The position numbers and the translations under genes are program-made. 64,000 nucleotides of DNA, taken from the NCBI GenBank assembly GCA_944381435.1, contig CALWLD010000008.1, positions 1-64,000 on the forward strand, read 5' to 3'. The notes beneath the pieces were generated by a model that was given only the letters and a program-made list of their open reading frames with translations, did not search any database and had not been told where the DNA came from. The stretch is from an uncultured Clostridia bacterium. Its GTDB lineage: Bacteria > Bacillota > Clostridia > Lachnospirales > CAG-274. Shown here piece by piece: positions 38,068-47,380 of this stretch (its first letter is position 1; each line of letters starts with the position of its first letter).

Positions 38068-38564
38068 TAAATATCACCTCTTTCTAGAGATTTTATCTTG
38101 TCCCTAATCTCTATGGCCTGTTCATAGTCTTCATTTTGTATAGCTATGTTAAGCTTTTGTTTTAAAGCTTCTATATTTTCTTTTTCATCAGTTTCTATAT
38201 TAGGCTTAAATGTTTGTAAATTTTTAGGTGATTTGCCTAAATGGATATTTTTTTCTTGCATATTATTAAATATAGAATCTAGTTTGTTTCTAAAAACATT
38301 ATAGCAATTAGCACAGCCCATTTTCCCTGTTCTTTTTAAATTTTCTAATGTATTTCCACATACGTTACATCTGTAATTATCGTCATATTCGTTAAAAAAT
38401 AAATTGTTAGTAAAGAAGCTGTTAAAAAAATTGTCTATAAAGCTATCCCCATAATTCAACTTATTAAAACAATTATTACATAAATTATGTTCCACCTTTT
38501 TACCATTAACATTTTGGCTATATTTAACAGTAGCATTATTTAATTTACATTTTTCACATAACAT
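38067..38564 (-). CDS. mcsA: McsA, zinc-binding activator of McsB
   Basis: A 165-residue protein with two pairs of CxxC motifs: CEKC and CNNC in the first 30 residues, then CNVC and CANC near 60-90. It ends in a UVR domain (EDYEQAIEIRDKIKSLE) that contacts ClpC. It activates McsB. ATG at 38564 lies just after GGGTGG; a reading from 38615 would add 17 unrelated hydrophobic residues. No ctsR precedes it, in contrast with the B. subtilis ctsR-mcsA-mcsB-clpC order. Confidence 0.93.
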   Translation of the reverse strand: MLCEKCKLNNATVKYSQNVNGKKVEHNLCNNCFNKLNYGDSFIDNFFNSFFTNNLFFNEYDDNYRCNVCGNTLENLKRTGKMGCANCYNVFRNKLDSIFNNMQEKNIHLGKSPKNLQTFKPNIETDEKENIEALKQKLNIAIQNEDYEQAIEIRDKIKSLERGDI

Positions 38565-38605
38565 AAAAACCACCCTTTTATATAATATTATTTTACTATA
38601 ATAAT

Positions 38606-38634
38606 AGAATACCACTATTAGCCACCTTTGTCAA
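38606..38634 (-). promoter_or_regulatory. Promoter of mcsA-mcsB-clpC
   Basis: TTGACA (38634-38629), 17-nt spacer, TATTCT (38611-38606) on the minus strand. The -35 box lies within the CIRCE-like element. Confidence 0.8.
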
Positions 38635-38644
38635 TGAGTGCTAA
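38618..38644 (-). promoter_or_regulatory. CIRCE-like operator (HrcA site)
   Basis: On the transcript strand the left half TTAGCACTC is a perfect CIRCE half-site. A 9-nt spacer follows, then GGTGGCTAA, which matches six of nine bases of the right half-site GAGTGCTAA. It spans the -35 box. CIRCE is bound by HrcA; hrcA is not in the window. Confidence 0.75.
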
Positions 38645-38704
38645 TATACTTTTTTAATTATGTAACCTATATTTATTAACTTATAGATTACATAATTAAG
38701 CTTA

Positions 38705-38857
38705 TTAATTAATCTTTTTTAAACATTTTTTACATCTTTTATTTTTTATGTTATTAAGTGTATAGCATTTTTTACATATATTAACTAGGTTTACACCATT
38801 TTTATTTCTACATATTTTTATAGAATAGCTAAATTCTTTATCTTTCATATATTCCAT
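38705..38857 (-). CDS. Small protein with CxxC-x10-CxxC zinc-ribbon pattern
   Basis: A 50-codon reading frame beginning ATG at 38857 with GAGG 6 nt upstream and ending TAA. The second half carries CKKC, ten residues, CKKC, with many lysines: a minimal zinc ribbon. It starts 9 bp after the neighbouring zinc-ribbon gene stops, so it is probably the last gene of that transcript. I do not recognise a family. The coding assignment rests on the ribosome site, the tight spacing and the paired cysteines. Confidence 0.55.
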   Translation of the reverse strand: MEYMKDKEFSYSIKICRNKNGVNLVNICKKCYTLNNIKNKRCKKCLKKIN

Positions 38858-38866
38858 AAAATACCT

Positions 38867-39298
38867 CTACAAGCTTCTTCCACATTTTACACAAAATCTG
38901 TCATTAACGCCATTTTTCTGCCCGCAAGCATTGCATATTCTGCATTCTTCCACACTAGAAACTTGCGGTCTCATATCTATTATGTCCTTATCTATATTCT
39001 GCGTAGGCTTTGCTTCTTCTTGTTTGGCTTCCTTATTTTCTGCTATCTTTTGTTTAATGCTATCTATTTCTTTTTCTATAGCTAGCATTTCTTTATATTT
39101 TTCATCAAAAAACTCACCTATGTTACCACCATAAGAATATATTTCATAAACTTTTTTTCCTATTTCAATATATACATTTTTTAACTTTTCTTCTTGTGAT
39201 GATAACTGTATAGAAAGTTTTGTATTTTTTATAATATCTTTAGATGTTTTAGTAATATTTCTACCTATTTTATTAATCATAGATTTTATTTCTTCCAT
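38867..39298 (-). CDS. Coiled-coil protein with C-terminal zinc ribbon
   Basis: A 143-residue protein. Residues about 1-95 are helical with heptads (SSQEEKLKNVYIEIGKKVYEIY); a short linker follows, and the end is a zinc ribbon, CNACGQKNGVNDRFCVKCG. Such short coiled-coil/zinc-ribbon proteins are frequent in clostridia and their role is unknown. It is followed 9 bp later by a second, smaller CxxC protein. Confidence 0.75.
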   Translation of the reverse strand: MEEIKSMINKIGRNITKTSKDIIKNTKLSIQLSSQEEKLKNVYIEIGKKVYEIYSYGGNIGEFFDEKYKEMLAIEKEIDSIKQKIAENKEAKQEEAKPTQNIDKDIIDMRPQVSSVEECRICNACGQKNGVNDRFCVKCGRSL

Positions 39299-39321
39299 AA
39301 AACCACTCTTTCTTTATGTTA

Positions 39322-40389
39322 TTATATTATAATACAGTTTTTCGTAGCTCTTTTACCTTTATATAAATTGTTATCTGCTATTTTTAGTACATTTTCTATG
39401 TTATCATTTTCCTCATTAAATTCTGCTATACCTATAGTCATTGTAACTTTTATATGCTTATCTTGGTATGCTAGAGAATTATCTCTTACACGGTTTAAAA
39501 TGATTTCACATTCTTCTTTAGCTTGTTTAATACTATTTTTTAAAAGGATTAAAAATTCTTCTCCTCCCCATCTAGAAACTTCTATATCACTTTTATCTTT
39601 AGAATCTTTTAAAATGTCTGCAATACTTTTCAAAACAATATCTCCACAATCGTGTCCATAAGTATCGTTTATTTTTTTAAAATTATCTACATCACATATG
39701 GCTATACAAAAAGGTTCTTTACTATCATAAAATTTTTCTACCTCTTTTTTTATTATTTCATTCATACATCTTCTGTTATTTATTTCTGTAAGAGCATCAA
39801 TATTAGCAATATTAACTAAGATTTTATTCTTATTTTCCAATTCTTCTTGTGCATACCTTATTTCATATAAAAAAGAACAAATAAGCATAATAAAAACTAT
39901 TGCAGCACTAGCAGAATTAAAAATATATAAAAACAAATCAAACCTTTGCATAACACCTTGGAAAGGTGCCAACTCGTTTCTAATAGCATTAAAAACTCTC
40001 ATATATAAGTATGTAGCCATACTTATAAGTGCTATAAAATGTCCATACTTTCCTTTTTTCATCATATTTATACTTATAAAGTACATTGTTGGTATAAGGC
40101 ATAATGGATATACATAAAAGCCACCTATCCAACCAAATAAATATACACATAAAATAGAATGAAGATACACTTCTATATAAGTTAATATACTTACATATAT
40201 CAATTTTTCTTTCACTATACAAACTAAATATATATACAAAAGTACACTTATAGCATTAAAAATTACTAAGCTATATATTCCTACTAAATAAAAGAAAATT
40301 AAAAATAATGAATGTAATATAAAAGCCATAAAGAGAACTATTCTAAAAACTATAAGAAAATTAAATTTTGTTTCATTAAGTTTATCCAT
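39322..40389 (-). CDS. Membrane diguanylate cyclase (GGDEF), copy 2
   Basis: A 355-residue protein with about six membrane helices (residues 10-185), then a GGDEF domain. The active site is RWGGEEF (about 280), and the DNFKKINDTYGHDCGD block binds magnesium and GTP, so cyclic-di-GMP synthesis is likely. No RxxD inhibitory site is present at the usual place five residues before GGEEF. It follows a close paralogue by 9 bp; the two look like a tandem duplication. The membrane part may sense a small ligand. Confidence 0.9.
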   Translation of the reverse strand: MDKLNETKFNFLIVFRIVLFMAFILHSLFLIFFYLVGIYSLVIFNAISVLLYIYLVCIVKEKLIYVSILTYIEVYLHSILCVYLFGWIGGFYVYPLCLIPTMYFISINMMKKGKYGHFIALISMATYLYMRVFNAIRNELAPFQGVMQRFDLFLYIFNSASAAIVFIMLICSFLYEIRYAQEELENKNKILVNIANIDALTEINNRRCMNEIIKKEVEKFYDSKEPFCIAICDVDNFKKINDTYGHDCGDIVLKSIADILKDSKDKSDIEVSRWGGEEFLILLKNSIKQAKEECEIILNRVRDNSLAYQDKHIKVTMTIGIAEFNEENDNIENVLKIADNNLYKGKRATKNCIII

Positions 40390-40398
40390 TACCTTCTC

Positions 40399-41475
40399 CT
40401 AAATTACAATGCAATCCTTATTACCTGCCTTCCCTTTATAAAGATTAACATCTGCAATTTTTAAAACTTTTTCTATATTATTATTATTCATATCAAATTC
40501 TGATATACCTATAGTCATTGTAGCTTTTAGGACTTTTCCATTATAAATTAAAGAATAATTTCTTACTTCTTTTAATATTATTTCACAAATTTCTTTTGTG
40601 TCATAAACATTGTTTTTTGATAATATTAAAAATTCTTCACCACCCCACCTACAAATTTCTATATCATATTCATTTTTAGCTGTTTTTAATATGTTAGCTA
40701 TTTCTTTTAAAAAAATATCTCCACAATCGTGTCCATATGTATCATTTATCTTTTTAAAATCATCTATATCGCATATGGCTATAGAAAATGCTTTCTTATC
40801 TTTCTTAAATTTTTCAACCTCTTGCATCAGTTTATTAGTCATATACCTTCTATTATATATTCCCGTAAGCATATCTATATTAGCAATATTATTTAATACT
40901 TCATTCCTATCTTCCAAAGCTTCTTGTGTATCACGCATTTCTGATAAAAAACCATACATTAAAAATGCAAATATAAAGCTAGCATTTAATGTATTAAATT
41001 TATACAACATTTCGTTTATTGGTAAAAATGCTTCTTGATATTCTGCTATTCTGGAATCTGCAAAAATTTTAGATAGCTGATATATTAAAAATGTTATTAA
41101 TACTGCAATGTGCCCATACGAATCTTTTTTCAATATGCTTATACTAACAAAATATATAATAGGTACCATACATAAAGGATATACATAAAAGCCACTGTCC
41201 CAGCCTATATAATACGTACAAACTAAAGTTTGAGATAATACCTCTATACAGGAAATAATAGTTGATAGTACAGGATTTCTTTTTATATAATAAGCTGAAA
41301 AAAATATAAATAGTATTACACTGCATATGTTAAATATAATTAAAGGGGTAACCCCTTTAATTATAAATATTATTAAAAATAATAAATGTAATGTAGCAGC
41401 TCCTGAAATAGCTATCCTAAATGTATTTATAAAGGTAAATTTTATTCTCTTTTTTTTCTTTAATTTATTTTCCAT
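40399..41475 (-). CDS. Membrane diguanylate cyclase (GGDEF), copy 1
   Basis: A 358-residue paralogue of the protein encoded directly downstream, with the same layout: about six N-terminal helices, a short linker, then GGDEF with RWGGEEFLIL (about 282) and DDFKKINDTYGHDCGD. The two share long runs in the cyclase domain and in the membrane region (IGWDSGFYVYPLCMVPIIYF here, a near-identical run there). The RxxD inhibitory site is also absent here. Activity is expected but not proven. Confidence 0.9.
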   Translation of the reverse strand: MENKLKKKKRIKFTFINTFRIAISGAATLHLLFLIIFIIKGVTPLIIFNICSVILFIFFSAYYIKRNPVLSTIISCIEVLSQTLVCTYYIGWDSGFYVYPLCMVPIIYFVSISILKKDSYGHIAVLITFLIYQLSKIFADSRIAEYQEAFLPINEMLYKFNTLNASFIFAFLMYGFLSEMRDTQEALEDRNEVLNNIANIDMLTGIYNRRYMTNKLMQEVEKFKKDKKAFSIAICDIDDFKKINDTYGHDCGDIFLKEIANILKTAKNEYDIEICRWGGEEFLILSKNNVYDTKEICEIILKEVRNYSLIYNGKVLKATMTIGISEFDMNNNNIEKVLKIADVNLYKGKAGNKDCIVI

Positions 41476-41512
41476 TTATTATTATACCATTACCTATTCA
41501 TTTTTATGAAAA

Positions 41513-42511
41513 TTATTGATTATTTTTACCTGTTCCTCTTACACCAACTTCAAAGTTCATATTGCTAAGACTTTCTTTAAGAGATATATCTGCTTTAGTT
41601 TTTTCTAGGTTATAATAATCCATAACGCCTATATTACCATTTCTTAAAGCTTCTGCAATGGCATTAGGAACCATAGCCTCTGCCTCTATAACTTTTGCTT
41701 TCATCTCTTCTACTTGAGCTTTCATTTCTTGTTCAACAGCAATAGCTAAAGCTCTTCTTTCTTCTGCTTTTGCCTGTGCTATTTTTTTATCTGCTTCTGC
41801 TTGTTCTATTTGTAAATGTGCACCAATGTTTCTGCCGATATCAATATCTGCAATGTCTATAGATAAAATTTCAAAAGCAGTTCCAGAGTCTAAGCCTTTG
41901 CTTAAAACAACTTGTGATATCCTATCAGGATTTTCTAAAACTTCTTTATGGCTTTTAGCAGAGCCAACTGTTGTAACGATACCCTCGCCAACACGAGCAA
42001 CTATAGTTTCTTCGCCAGCACCACCAACAAGCCTTGCAAGGTTAGCTCTAACTGTAACACGAGCAACAACCTTAACCTCTATACCATCTACTGCAACAGC
42101 TGATATCCAAGGAGTTTCTATTATCTTTGGATTTACGCTCATTCTAACAGCCTCAAAAACATCTCTACCTGCTAAATCTATAGCAGCAGCTTTTTCAAAA
42201 GAAAGTTCAAGGTTAGCTCTATGTGCTGCAATCAAAGCATCTACAACATTATCTACTCTACCACCTGATAATAAGTGAGATTCTAGCTGGTTTGTATTAA
42301 TATCTAAGCTAGCTTTTGTACCTTTTATAAGTGGTTTTATAATTCTATCAGGGCATACCCTTCTAAGCCTCATACCTATTAACGAAAATATACTAACTTT
42401 AACCCCTGCAGCTGCTGCAGATACCCAAAGACCAACAGGTATAAAGTTAAGCACTATAATAATCGCTATTAATATAACAAAAAATAAAACTGAAAATACT
42501 ATAGTTTCCAT
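41513..42511 (-). CDS. floA: Flotillin-like membrane scaffold FloA
   Basis: Organises membrane microdomains. The N-terminal hairpin segment anchors the protein (residues about 5-40). The SPFH-like core contains [19 protein letters not shown] and [21 protein letters not shown]. The C-terminal helix has the Ala/Glu-rich flotillin repeat ([38 protein letters not shown]). The 332-residue length is standard. It lies 11 bp downstream of an nfeD gene, its usual partner. Confidence 0.96.
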   Translation of the reverse strand: METIVFSVLFFVILIAIIIVLNFIPVGLWVSAAAAGVKVSIFSLIGMRLRRVCPDRIIKPLIKGTKASLDINTNQLESHLLSGGRVDNVVDALIAAHRANLELSFEKAAAIDLAGRDVFEAVRMSVNPKIIETPWISAVAVDGIEVKVVARVTVRANLARLVGGAGEETIVARVGEGIVTTVGSAKSHKEVLENPDRISQVVLSKGLDSGTAFEILSIDIADIDIGRNIGAHLQIEQAEADKKIAQAKAEERRALAIAVEQEMKAQVEEMKAKVIEAEAMVPNAIAEALRNGNIGVMDYYNLEKTKADISLKESLSNMNFEVGVRGTGKNNQ

Positions 42512-42522
42512 ATATATCCCTC

Positions 42523-42996
42523 CTAGTTTCCATTTACTAACCTTACATAAAGCTTATTATCTTCAAACTTTATAATTTTTATTAATGAATTTTTCTTAAT
42601 ATATCCATCGTCAGATAAAACTTCAAAAACAACTCCGTTAAATTCTGCATTTCCAAAAGGTCTTAAATCTGTTTTGCAAATACCTTCTCTACCTATAAAT
42701 TCTTCCATATTTCCTATGTCTTTTTTGTCTTTTTCTACAACATCTGATAAAATAAATTTACCATATATTTGCATATGTTTTAATCTTTTAATAAGCAAAT
42801 ATAAACCTAGAGTGATAACAACTAACTCTATTAACACTATTCCTATACCAAAAGTATATTTAAATATAGTTATCCCCCAGGATAAAATCATAAGTATAAC
42901 ACCTGTTATGCCAAAAACACCAAAACCAGGCATTAATAGCTCTATGATTAGAGAAGCTAAACCTACTATTAATAATAAAATTATAAGTATTTCCAT
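42523..42996 (-). CDS. NfeD-like protein, short form
   Basis: A 157-residue protein with three to four membrane helices (residues 1-75) followed by a C-terminal OB fold (about 95-155, [25 protein letters not shown]). The N-terminal protease domain of long NfeD proteins is absent, as usual for forms paired with floA. It probably binds FloA assemblies. The pair is transcribed as one unit, nfeD first. Confidence 0.9.
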   Translation of the reverse strand: MEILIILLLIVGLASLIIELLMPGFGVFGITGVILMILSWGITIFKYTFGIGIVLIELVVITLGLYLLIKRLKHMQIYGKFILSDVVEKDKKDIGNMEEFIGREGICKTDLRPFGNAEFNGVVFEVLSDDGYIKKNSLIKIIKFEDNKLYVRLVNGN

Positions 42997-43081
42997 AAAA
43001 TCTCCCCCTATCTAAGTAAGACTAAAAATACTATATAAATAGTAATTTAAAAATAATACGTAAAAACTATATTAAAGTTTA

Positions 43082-44179
43082 TTAAACATTAAATCTAAAT
43101 AAAATAACATCACCATCTTTAACTATATATTCTTTTCCTTCGCTTCTTACAAGCCCTTGCTCTTTAGCTTGTGTTAAAGAGCCAAGCCTTACTAAATCAT
43201 CGTAAGAAACAACCTCTGCTCTAATAAAACCACGCTCAAAGTCTGAATGTATTTTCCCTGCTGCTTGAGGTGCTTTTGTACCCTTTGTTATAGTCCAAGC
43301 TCTAACCTCTTGTGGCCCTGCTGTTAAATAGCTTATAAGCCCAAGGAGAGAATAGCTAGCACTTATAAGTCTATCAAGACCGCTTGTTTCACAGCCTAAA
43401 TCTGCTAAAAATTCTTTTTTCTCATCATTATCAAGCTCTGCTATCTCTTCTTCTATTTTAGCACAAACAACAAATACCTCTGAGCCTTCTTCTTTTGCAA
43501 GAGCTCTTACCTCATTAACAAATGGGTTGTTTTTTGCATCATCTGCAAGTTCTTCTTCTGCCACGTTTGTAGCATATAAAACAGGTTTAAATGTAAGAAG
43601 GTTTAATTCTTTAACAAAGTTTACCTCTTCTTCGTCGTTAAGCTCAATGTTTCTTGCAACAATGCCTTCTTCAAGGCTAGCTTTTAACCTTTCTAAAACA
43701 TTAAGTTCTTTTTGTAAAGATTTATCTGCTTTTGCCGCTTTTGCTGTTCTTGATATCCTTCTATCTATAACCTCAATATCAGAGAAAATAAGCTCAAGGT
43801 TTATAGTTTCTATATCTCTAACAGGGTTTACAGATGCATCTACGTGTACAATGTTGCCATCTTCAAAGCATCTAACAACGTGTACAATAGCATCTACCTC
43901 TCTAATGTGAGATAAAAACTTATTACCAAGCCCTTCACCTTTGCTTGCTCCTCTTACAAGCCCTGCTATATCAACAAATTCTATAACAGCAGGCAAAACC
44001 TTTTTAGAATCATAAATTTCTCTTAGCTTTTCAAGCCTTTCATCAGGAACAGGTACAATACCTACATTAGGGTCTATTGTACAAAATGGATAGTTTGCCG
44101 ATTCTGCACCACCTTGTGTAAGAGAATTAAATAATGTGCTTTTACCTACATTAGGTAAGCCAACGATACCTAGTTTCAT
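43082..44179 (-). CDS. ychF: Redox-regulated ATPase YchF (OLA1 family)
   Basis: A P-loop protein of the Obg class that binds ATP rather than GTP. G1 is GLPNVGKSTLFN (residues about 6-17), G3 is DIAGLVRGASKGEGLG, and the NxxE-type G4 replacement follows. A coiled coil and a C-terminal TGS domain (near residues 280-365, AWTITKGTKAPQAAGKIHSDF) complete it. The 365-residue length is typical. It is divergent from rqcH. Confidence 0.96.
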   Translation of the reverse strand: MKLGIVGLPNVGKSTLFNSLTQGGAESANYPFCTIDPNVGIVPVPDERLEKLREIYDSKKVLPAVIEFVDIAGLVRGASKGEGLGNKFLSHIREVDAIVHVVRCFEDGNIVHVDASVNPVRDIETINLELIFSDIEVIDRRISRTAKAAKADKSLQKELNVLERLKASLEEGIVARNIELNDEEEVNFVKELNLLTFKPVLYATNVAEEELADDAKNNPFVNEVRALAKEEGSEVFVVCAKIEEEIAELDNDEKKEFLADLGCETSGLDRLISASYSLLGLISYLTAGPQEVRAWTITKGTKAPQAAGKIHSDFERGFIRAEVVSYDDLVRLGSLTQAKEQGLVRSEGKEYIVKDGDVILFRFNV

Positions 44180-44292
44180 AATCTATTTCTTCCTTTCAAT
44201 AACTAATCATTTTTATATATTATATAGTATACTTTATATTGTAAATTTCTTCAAGTAAATATTTATAATTATACCATAATATTTACATTTTG

Positions 44293-44321
44293 TTTACAAA
44301 AATGTATTTAAGGGGTATAAT
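44293..44321 (+). promoter_or_regulatory. Promoter of rqcH
   Basis: TTTACA (44293-44298), 17-nt spacer, TATAAT (44316-44321), about 28 nt before the start codon. Confidence 0.75.
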
Positions 44322-44349
44322 ATAAAAATATATAAAAGGAGGTTATGAT

Positions 44350-46119
44350 ATGGCTTTAGACGGTTTTTGTCTTTCAAATATAATTTATGAACTTAAAAAT
44401 ACTATTTTAGGAGGTAGAGTTGATAAAATCTATCAACCTGAAAAAGATGAAATAATAATGCAAATAAGAAACAAAGGCAATGCATATAAGCTTTTATTAA
44501 CTGCTAATGCATCTAGCCCTAGGCTTAATTTTACAAACATACAAAAGGAAAACCCTATAAATGCTCCTTTATTTTGTATGGTGCTTAGAAAGCATCTTTC
44601 TAGCGGTAAAATAGTAAACATTACACAGCCTAATTTTGAACGTATTGTTAACATAGAAGTAGAATCTATTAATGAACTTGGAGATTATTCTATAAAAACA
44701 TTAATTTTTGAAATAATGGGTAAACATAGTAACATTATTTTAATAGACGATAAAAATAACATTTTAGAAAGTATTAAGCATATATCTTTTGATAAAAGCT
44801 CTGTAAGAGAGGTTCTTCCTGGTAGGCAATATATCCTGCCACCTTCTCAAGATAAAAAAAGCCCTCTTGAAACAAATTATAATGAATTTTTAAATATAAT
44901 AAAAAATGCTATCCCAACAAAAACACAACAAATAATATATAAATCTTATAATGGCATAAGCCCTATCCTTGCATCTGAAATATGTAATAATGGAGCTATA
45001 GACCCATCAAAAAATACAAGCGAACTTACAGATGATGAAATAAATAACTTATATAAAGCTTTTAATAATATAGTTTTATTAAACAATAATACACATTTTA
45101 ACCCACAAATTGTTTATAACGAAAATAATACTGTGCTTGATTTTACAGTTTTTGATTTTAATATATTTAAGCATTTAGAAAAAAAATATTTTTCTTCTAT
45201 ATCAGAGCTTTTAGAATTTTTCTATAAATCTAAAGATTTAACATATAGGCTAAACCAAAAATCTCAAGATTTAAAAAAGCTTATTACTCAAAACATAGAA
45301 CGTTGTGCTAAAAAGAAAGAAATGCAACAAAAAACTTTAAAAGATATAGAAGATAGAGATACATTAAAACTTTACGGTGAGCTTATAACTGCTAATATAT
45401 ATGCAATAAAAAAAGGTATGACAAAAGTTACCCTTAATAACTTTTATTCTGAAAATTTTGAAGAAATAGAAATAAGGTTAGATAGCAATTTAACGCCAGC
45501 AGAAAATGCTCAAAAATACTTTAAAAAATATAACAAAGAAAAACGTACTTTTGTAGCTTTACAAGACCAAATTAAGCAAAATAACGAAGAGCTTTTATAT
45601 TTAGAAAGTGTATTAAATTCTGTTAATTCTTGTACAGATGAACAAGATATAAAAGAAATAAGAACAGAGCTTGCCGAACAAGGCTTTTTAAAACGCCAAA
45701 AAAACAATAAAAATAACAAACAAAAATCTAATAAAAAATCAAAACCGCTACATTATATATCTACAGATGGTTTTCATATTTATGTTGGTAAAAACAATAC
45801 ACAAAATGACGAACTTACCTTACGTTTTGCAAAACCTTTAGATATATGGTTTCACACAAAAGATATAGCAGGCTCTCACGTTATTGTTGTAGCTGATGGT
45901 AAGGAAATACCAAATTCTACCTTAAATGAAGCAGCAAACCTTGCTGCCTTTTATAGCAAGGCTTCAAATTCTAGCTTAGTACCTGTCGATTATACCCCTA
46001 AAAAATTCGTTAAAAAGCCAAACGGTGCAAAGCCTGGTATGGTTATTTATGAAACAAACAAAACAGCATACATAACACCTAACGAGGAACTTATAAATGC
46101 TATGGAAAAAATAGATTAA
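44350..46119 (+). CDS. rqcH: Ribosome quality control factor RqcH (NFACT/Rqc2 family)
   Basis: Binds stalled 50S-peptidyl-tRNA complexes and adds C-terminal alanine tails. The 589 residues comprise NFACT-N (1-190), helix-hairpin-helix and coiled-coil parts (about 220-440), and NFACT-R (about 470-589, DGFHIYVGKNNTQNDELTLR). The tRNA-contact pair known as Asp97-Arg98 in B. subtilis reads Glu97-Arg98 here (NFERIVNI). Older annotations call this family fibronectin-binding protein. AAAGGAGG precedes the ATG, and an M20 gene follows 29 bp downstream. Confidence 0.94.
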   Translation: MALDGFCLSNIIYELKNTILGGRVDKIYQPEKDEIIMQIRNKGNAYKLLLTANASSPRLNFTNIQKENPINAPLFCMVLRKHLSSGKIVNITQPNFERIVNIEVESINELGDYSIKTLIFEIMGKHSNIILIDDKNNILESIKHISFDKSSVREVLPGRQYILPPSQDKKSPLETNYNEFLNIIKNAIPTKTQQIIYKSYNGISPILASEICNNGAIDPSKNTSELTDDEINNLYKAFNNIVLLNNNTHFNPQIVYNENNTVLDFTVFDFNIFKHLEKKYFSSISELLEFFYKSKDLTYRLNQKSQDLKKLITQNIERCAKKKEMQQKTLKDIEDRDTLKLYGELITANIYAIKKGMTKVTLNNFYSENFEEIEIRLDSNLTPAENAQKYFKKYNKEKRTFVALQDQIKQNNEELLYLESVLNSVNSCTDEQDIKEIRTELAEQGFLKRQKNNKNNKQKSNKKSKPLHYISTDGFHIYVGKNNTQNDELTLRFAKPLDIWFHTKDIAGSHVIVVADGKEIPNSTLNEAANLAAFYSKASNSSLVPVDYTPKKFVKKPNGAKPGMVIYETNKTAYITPNEELINAMEKID

Positions 46120-46148
46120 TATTTTTATCATTTTTGAGAGGTGATTTT

Positions 46149-47312
46149 ATGGACATTAAAAGTTTAGCAGAAACATATAAAGATTATATCATTGAAAAAA
46201 GACGTTTTTATCACGCCCATCCTGAAGTATCTAACGAAGAGTTTAAAACAAAAGAATATTTGATAAAAGATTTACAAGATATGGGCATTGAGGTTTATCC
46301 TTGTAAAAACTGTAATGGGCTTGTTGGCTTAATAAAAGGTGGAAAACTAGGGAAAACTGTTGCTCTTCGCTCTGACACAGATGGACTTAAGATAGAAGAA
46401 AAAACAAACTTAACTTTTGCATCTAAAAATGGTAATATGCACGCCTGTGGGCACGATGCTCATATATCTATGCTTTTAGGAGCTGGCAAGATTTTATCTT
46501 CTATAAAAAATGAGCTTTGTGGAAATGTAAAGCTTATTTTCCAACCAGCAGAGGAAGTTGTTCAAGGTGCTAGAGATATGATAAAAGAAGGTGTTTTAGA
46601 TGATGTTGATGCTATATATGGTGTGCACGTTTGGGGTACATTTGATGCACCTCTTGTAGACTTTTCATCTGGTAACCGTATGGCTGGCGCATATTGCTTT
46701 AAAATAACTGTTGAAGGCTTATCTAGCCACGGTAGCTCTCCTCATTTAGGTATAGATGCTATTTTTGTATCTGCTTCTATTATACAAAATTTACAAGCCT
46801 ATGTTTCTAGGCAAAATGACCCTTTAAACCCTCTTGTTTTAACAATAGGCACTATAAACGGTGGTAGTCGCTTTAACGTTATTGCTAATAAGGTTGTTAT
46901 GGAAGGTGCTGTAAGAAGCTTTAACACAGATATGGATAAAATTATAAATGATTTAAAAAAAATAGTGGAAAATACAGCAAAAGCTTTTGATGCAACCGCT
47001 AATATAGAAATGATGCATTATACACTTCCTGTAATAAACAACAACGAAAACTTAAATAATATTGCTAGAAATGCTGTTAAAAAATTATATGGTGAAAGCT
47101 CATTAGGCACATTACCTACTCTTATGGGAAGTGAAGATTTCTCATTGTTTATGAAGGAAGTACCAGGTGTATATGGATTTATAGGTATAAGAAATAAAGA
47201 AAAAGGCATAATATACACAAACCACCACGAAAAATTTGATATAGATGAAGATGTTCTGCATAGAGGCTCTGCCATAGCTAGCCAGTTTGCTTTAGATTTT
47301 TTAAATAATTAG
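46149..47312 (+). CDS. M20-family amidohydrolase
   Basis: A 387-residue metal-dependent hydrolase of the M20D group (hippurate/N-acyl amino acid hydrolases). Metal ligands are visible in HACGHDAHISM (residues about 98-108, cysteine-type site), QPAEEVVQGA and, near the C-terminus, LMGSEDFSLF. The dimerisation lid domain is in the middle (AGAYCFKITVEGLSSHGSSPHLG). ATG at 46149 follows GAGAGGTG. Substrate unknown; many relatives hydrolyse N-acetyl or aromatic acyl amino acids. It follows rqcH closely and is probably read from the same promoter. Confidence 0.9.
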   Translation: MDIKSLAETYKDYIIEKRRFYHAHPEVSNEEFKTKEYLIKDLQDMGIEVYPCKNCNGLVGLIKGGKLGKTVALRSDTDGLKIEEKTNLTFASKNGNMHACGHDAHISMLLGAGKILSSIKNELCGNVKLIFQPAEEVVQGARDMIKEGVLDDVDAIYGVHVWGTFDAPLVDFSSGNRMAGAYCFKITVEGLSSHGSSPHLGIDAIFVSASIIQNLQAYVSRQNDPLNPLVLTIGTINGGSRFNVIANKVVMEGAVRSFNTDMDKIINDLKKIVENTAKAFDATANIEMMHYTLPVINNNENLNNIARNAVKKLYGESSLGTLPTLMGSEDFSLFMKEVPGVYGFIGIRNKEKGIIYTNHHEKFDIDEDVLHRGSAIASQFALDFLNN

Positions 47313-47341
47313 TTGACAATATTTTTCTAAGGTGTTATGAT
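47313..47341 (+). promoter_or_regulatory. Promoter of the SsuA/ThiY-like ABC importer operon
   Basis: TTGACA (47313-47318), 17-nt spacer, TATGAT (47336-47341). The leader is only about 33 nt, too short for a riboswitch. TTGACA begins directly after the amidohydrolase stop codon. Confidence 0.8.
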
Positions 47342-47380
47342 TTAATCACTATCAAATTACTATAGATTAAGGAGTTACTT

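Noticed and set aside
38580..38650. CtsR heptad repeat sites before mcsA
   Set aside because: No tandem heptads of the GGTCAAA type are seen; the sequence fits CIRCE instead.
47313..47380. TPP riboswitch before the ABC importer
   Set aside because: The transcribed leader is only about 33 nt and has no conserved thi-box segments.
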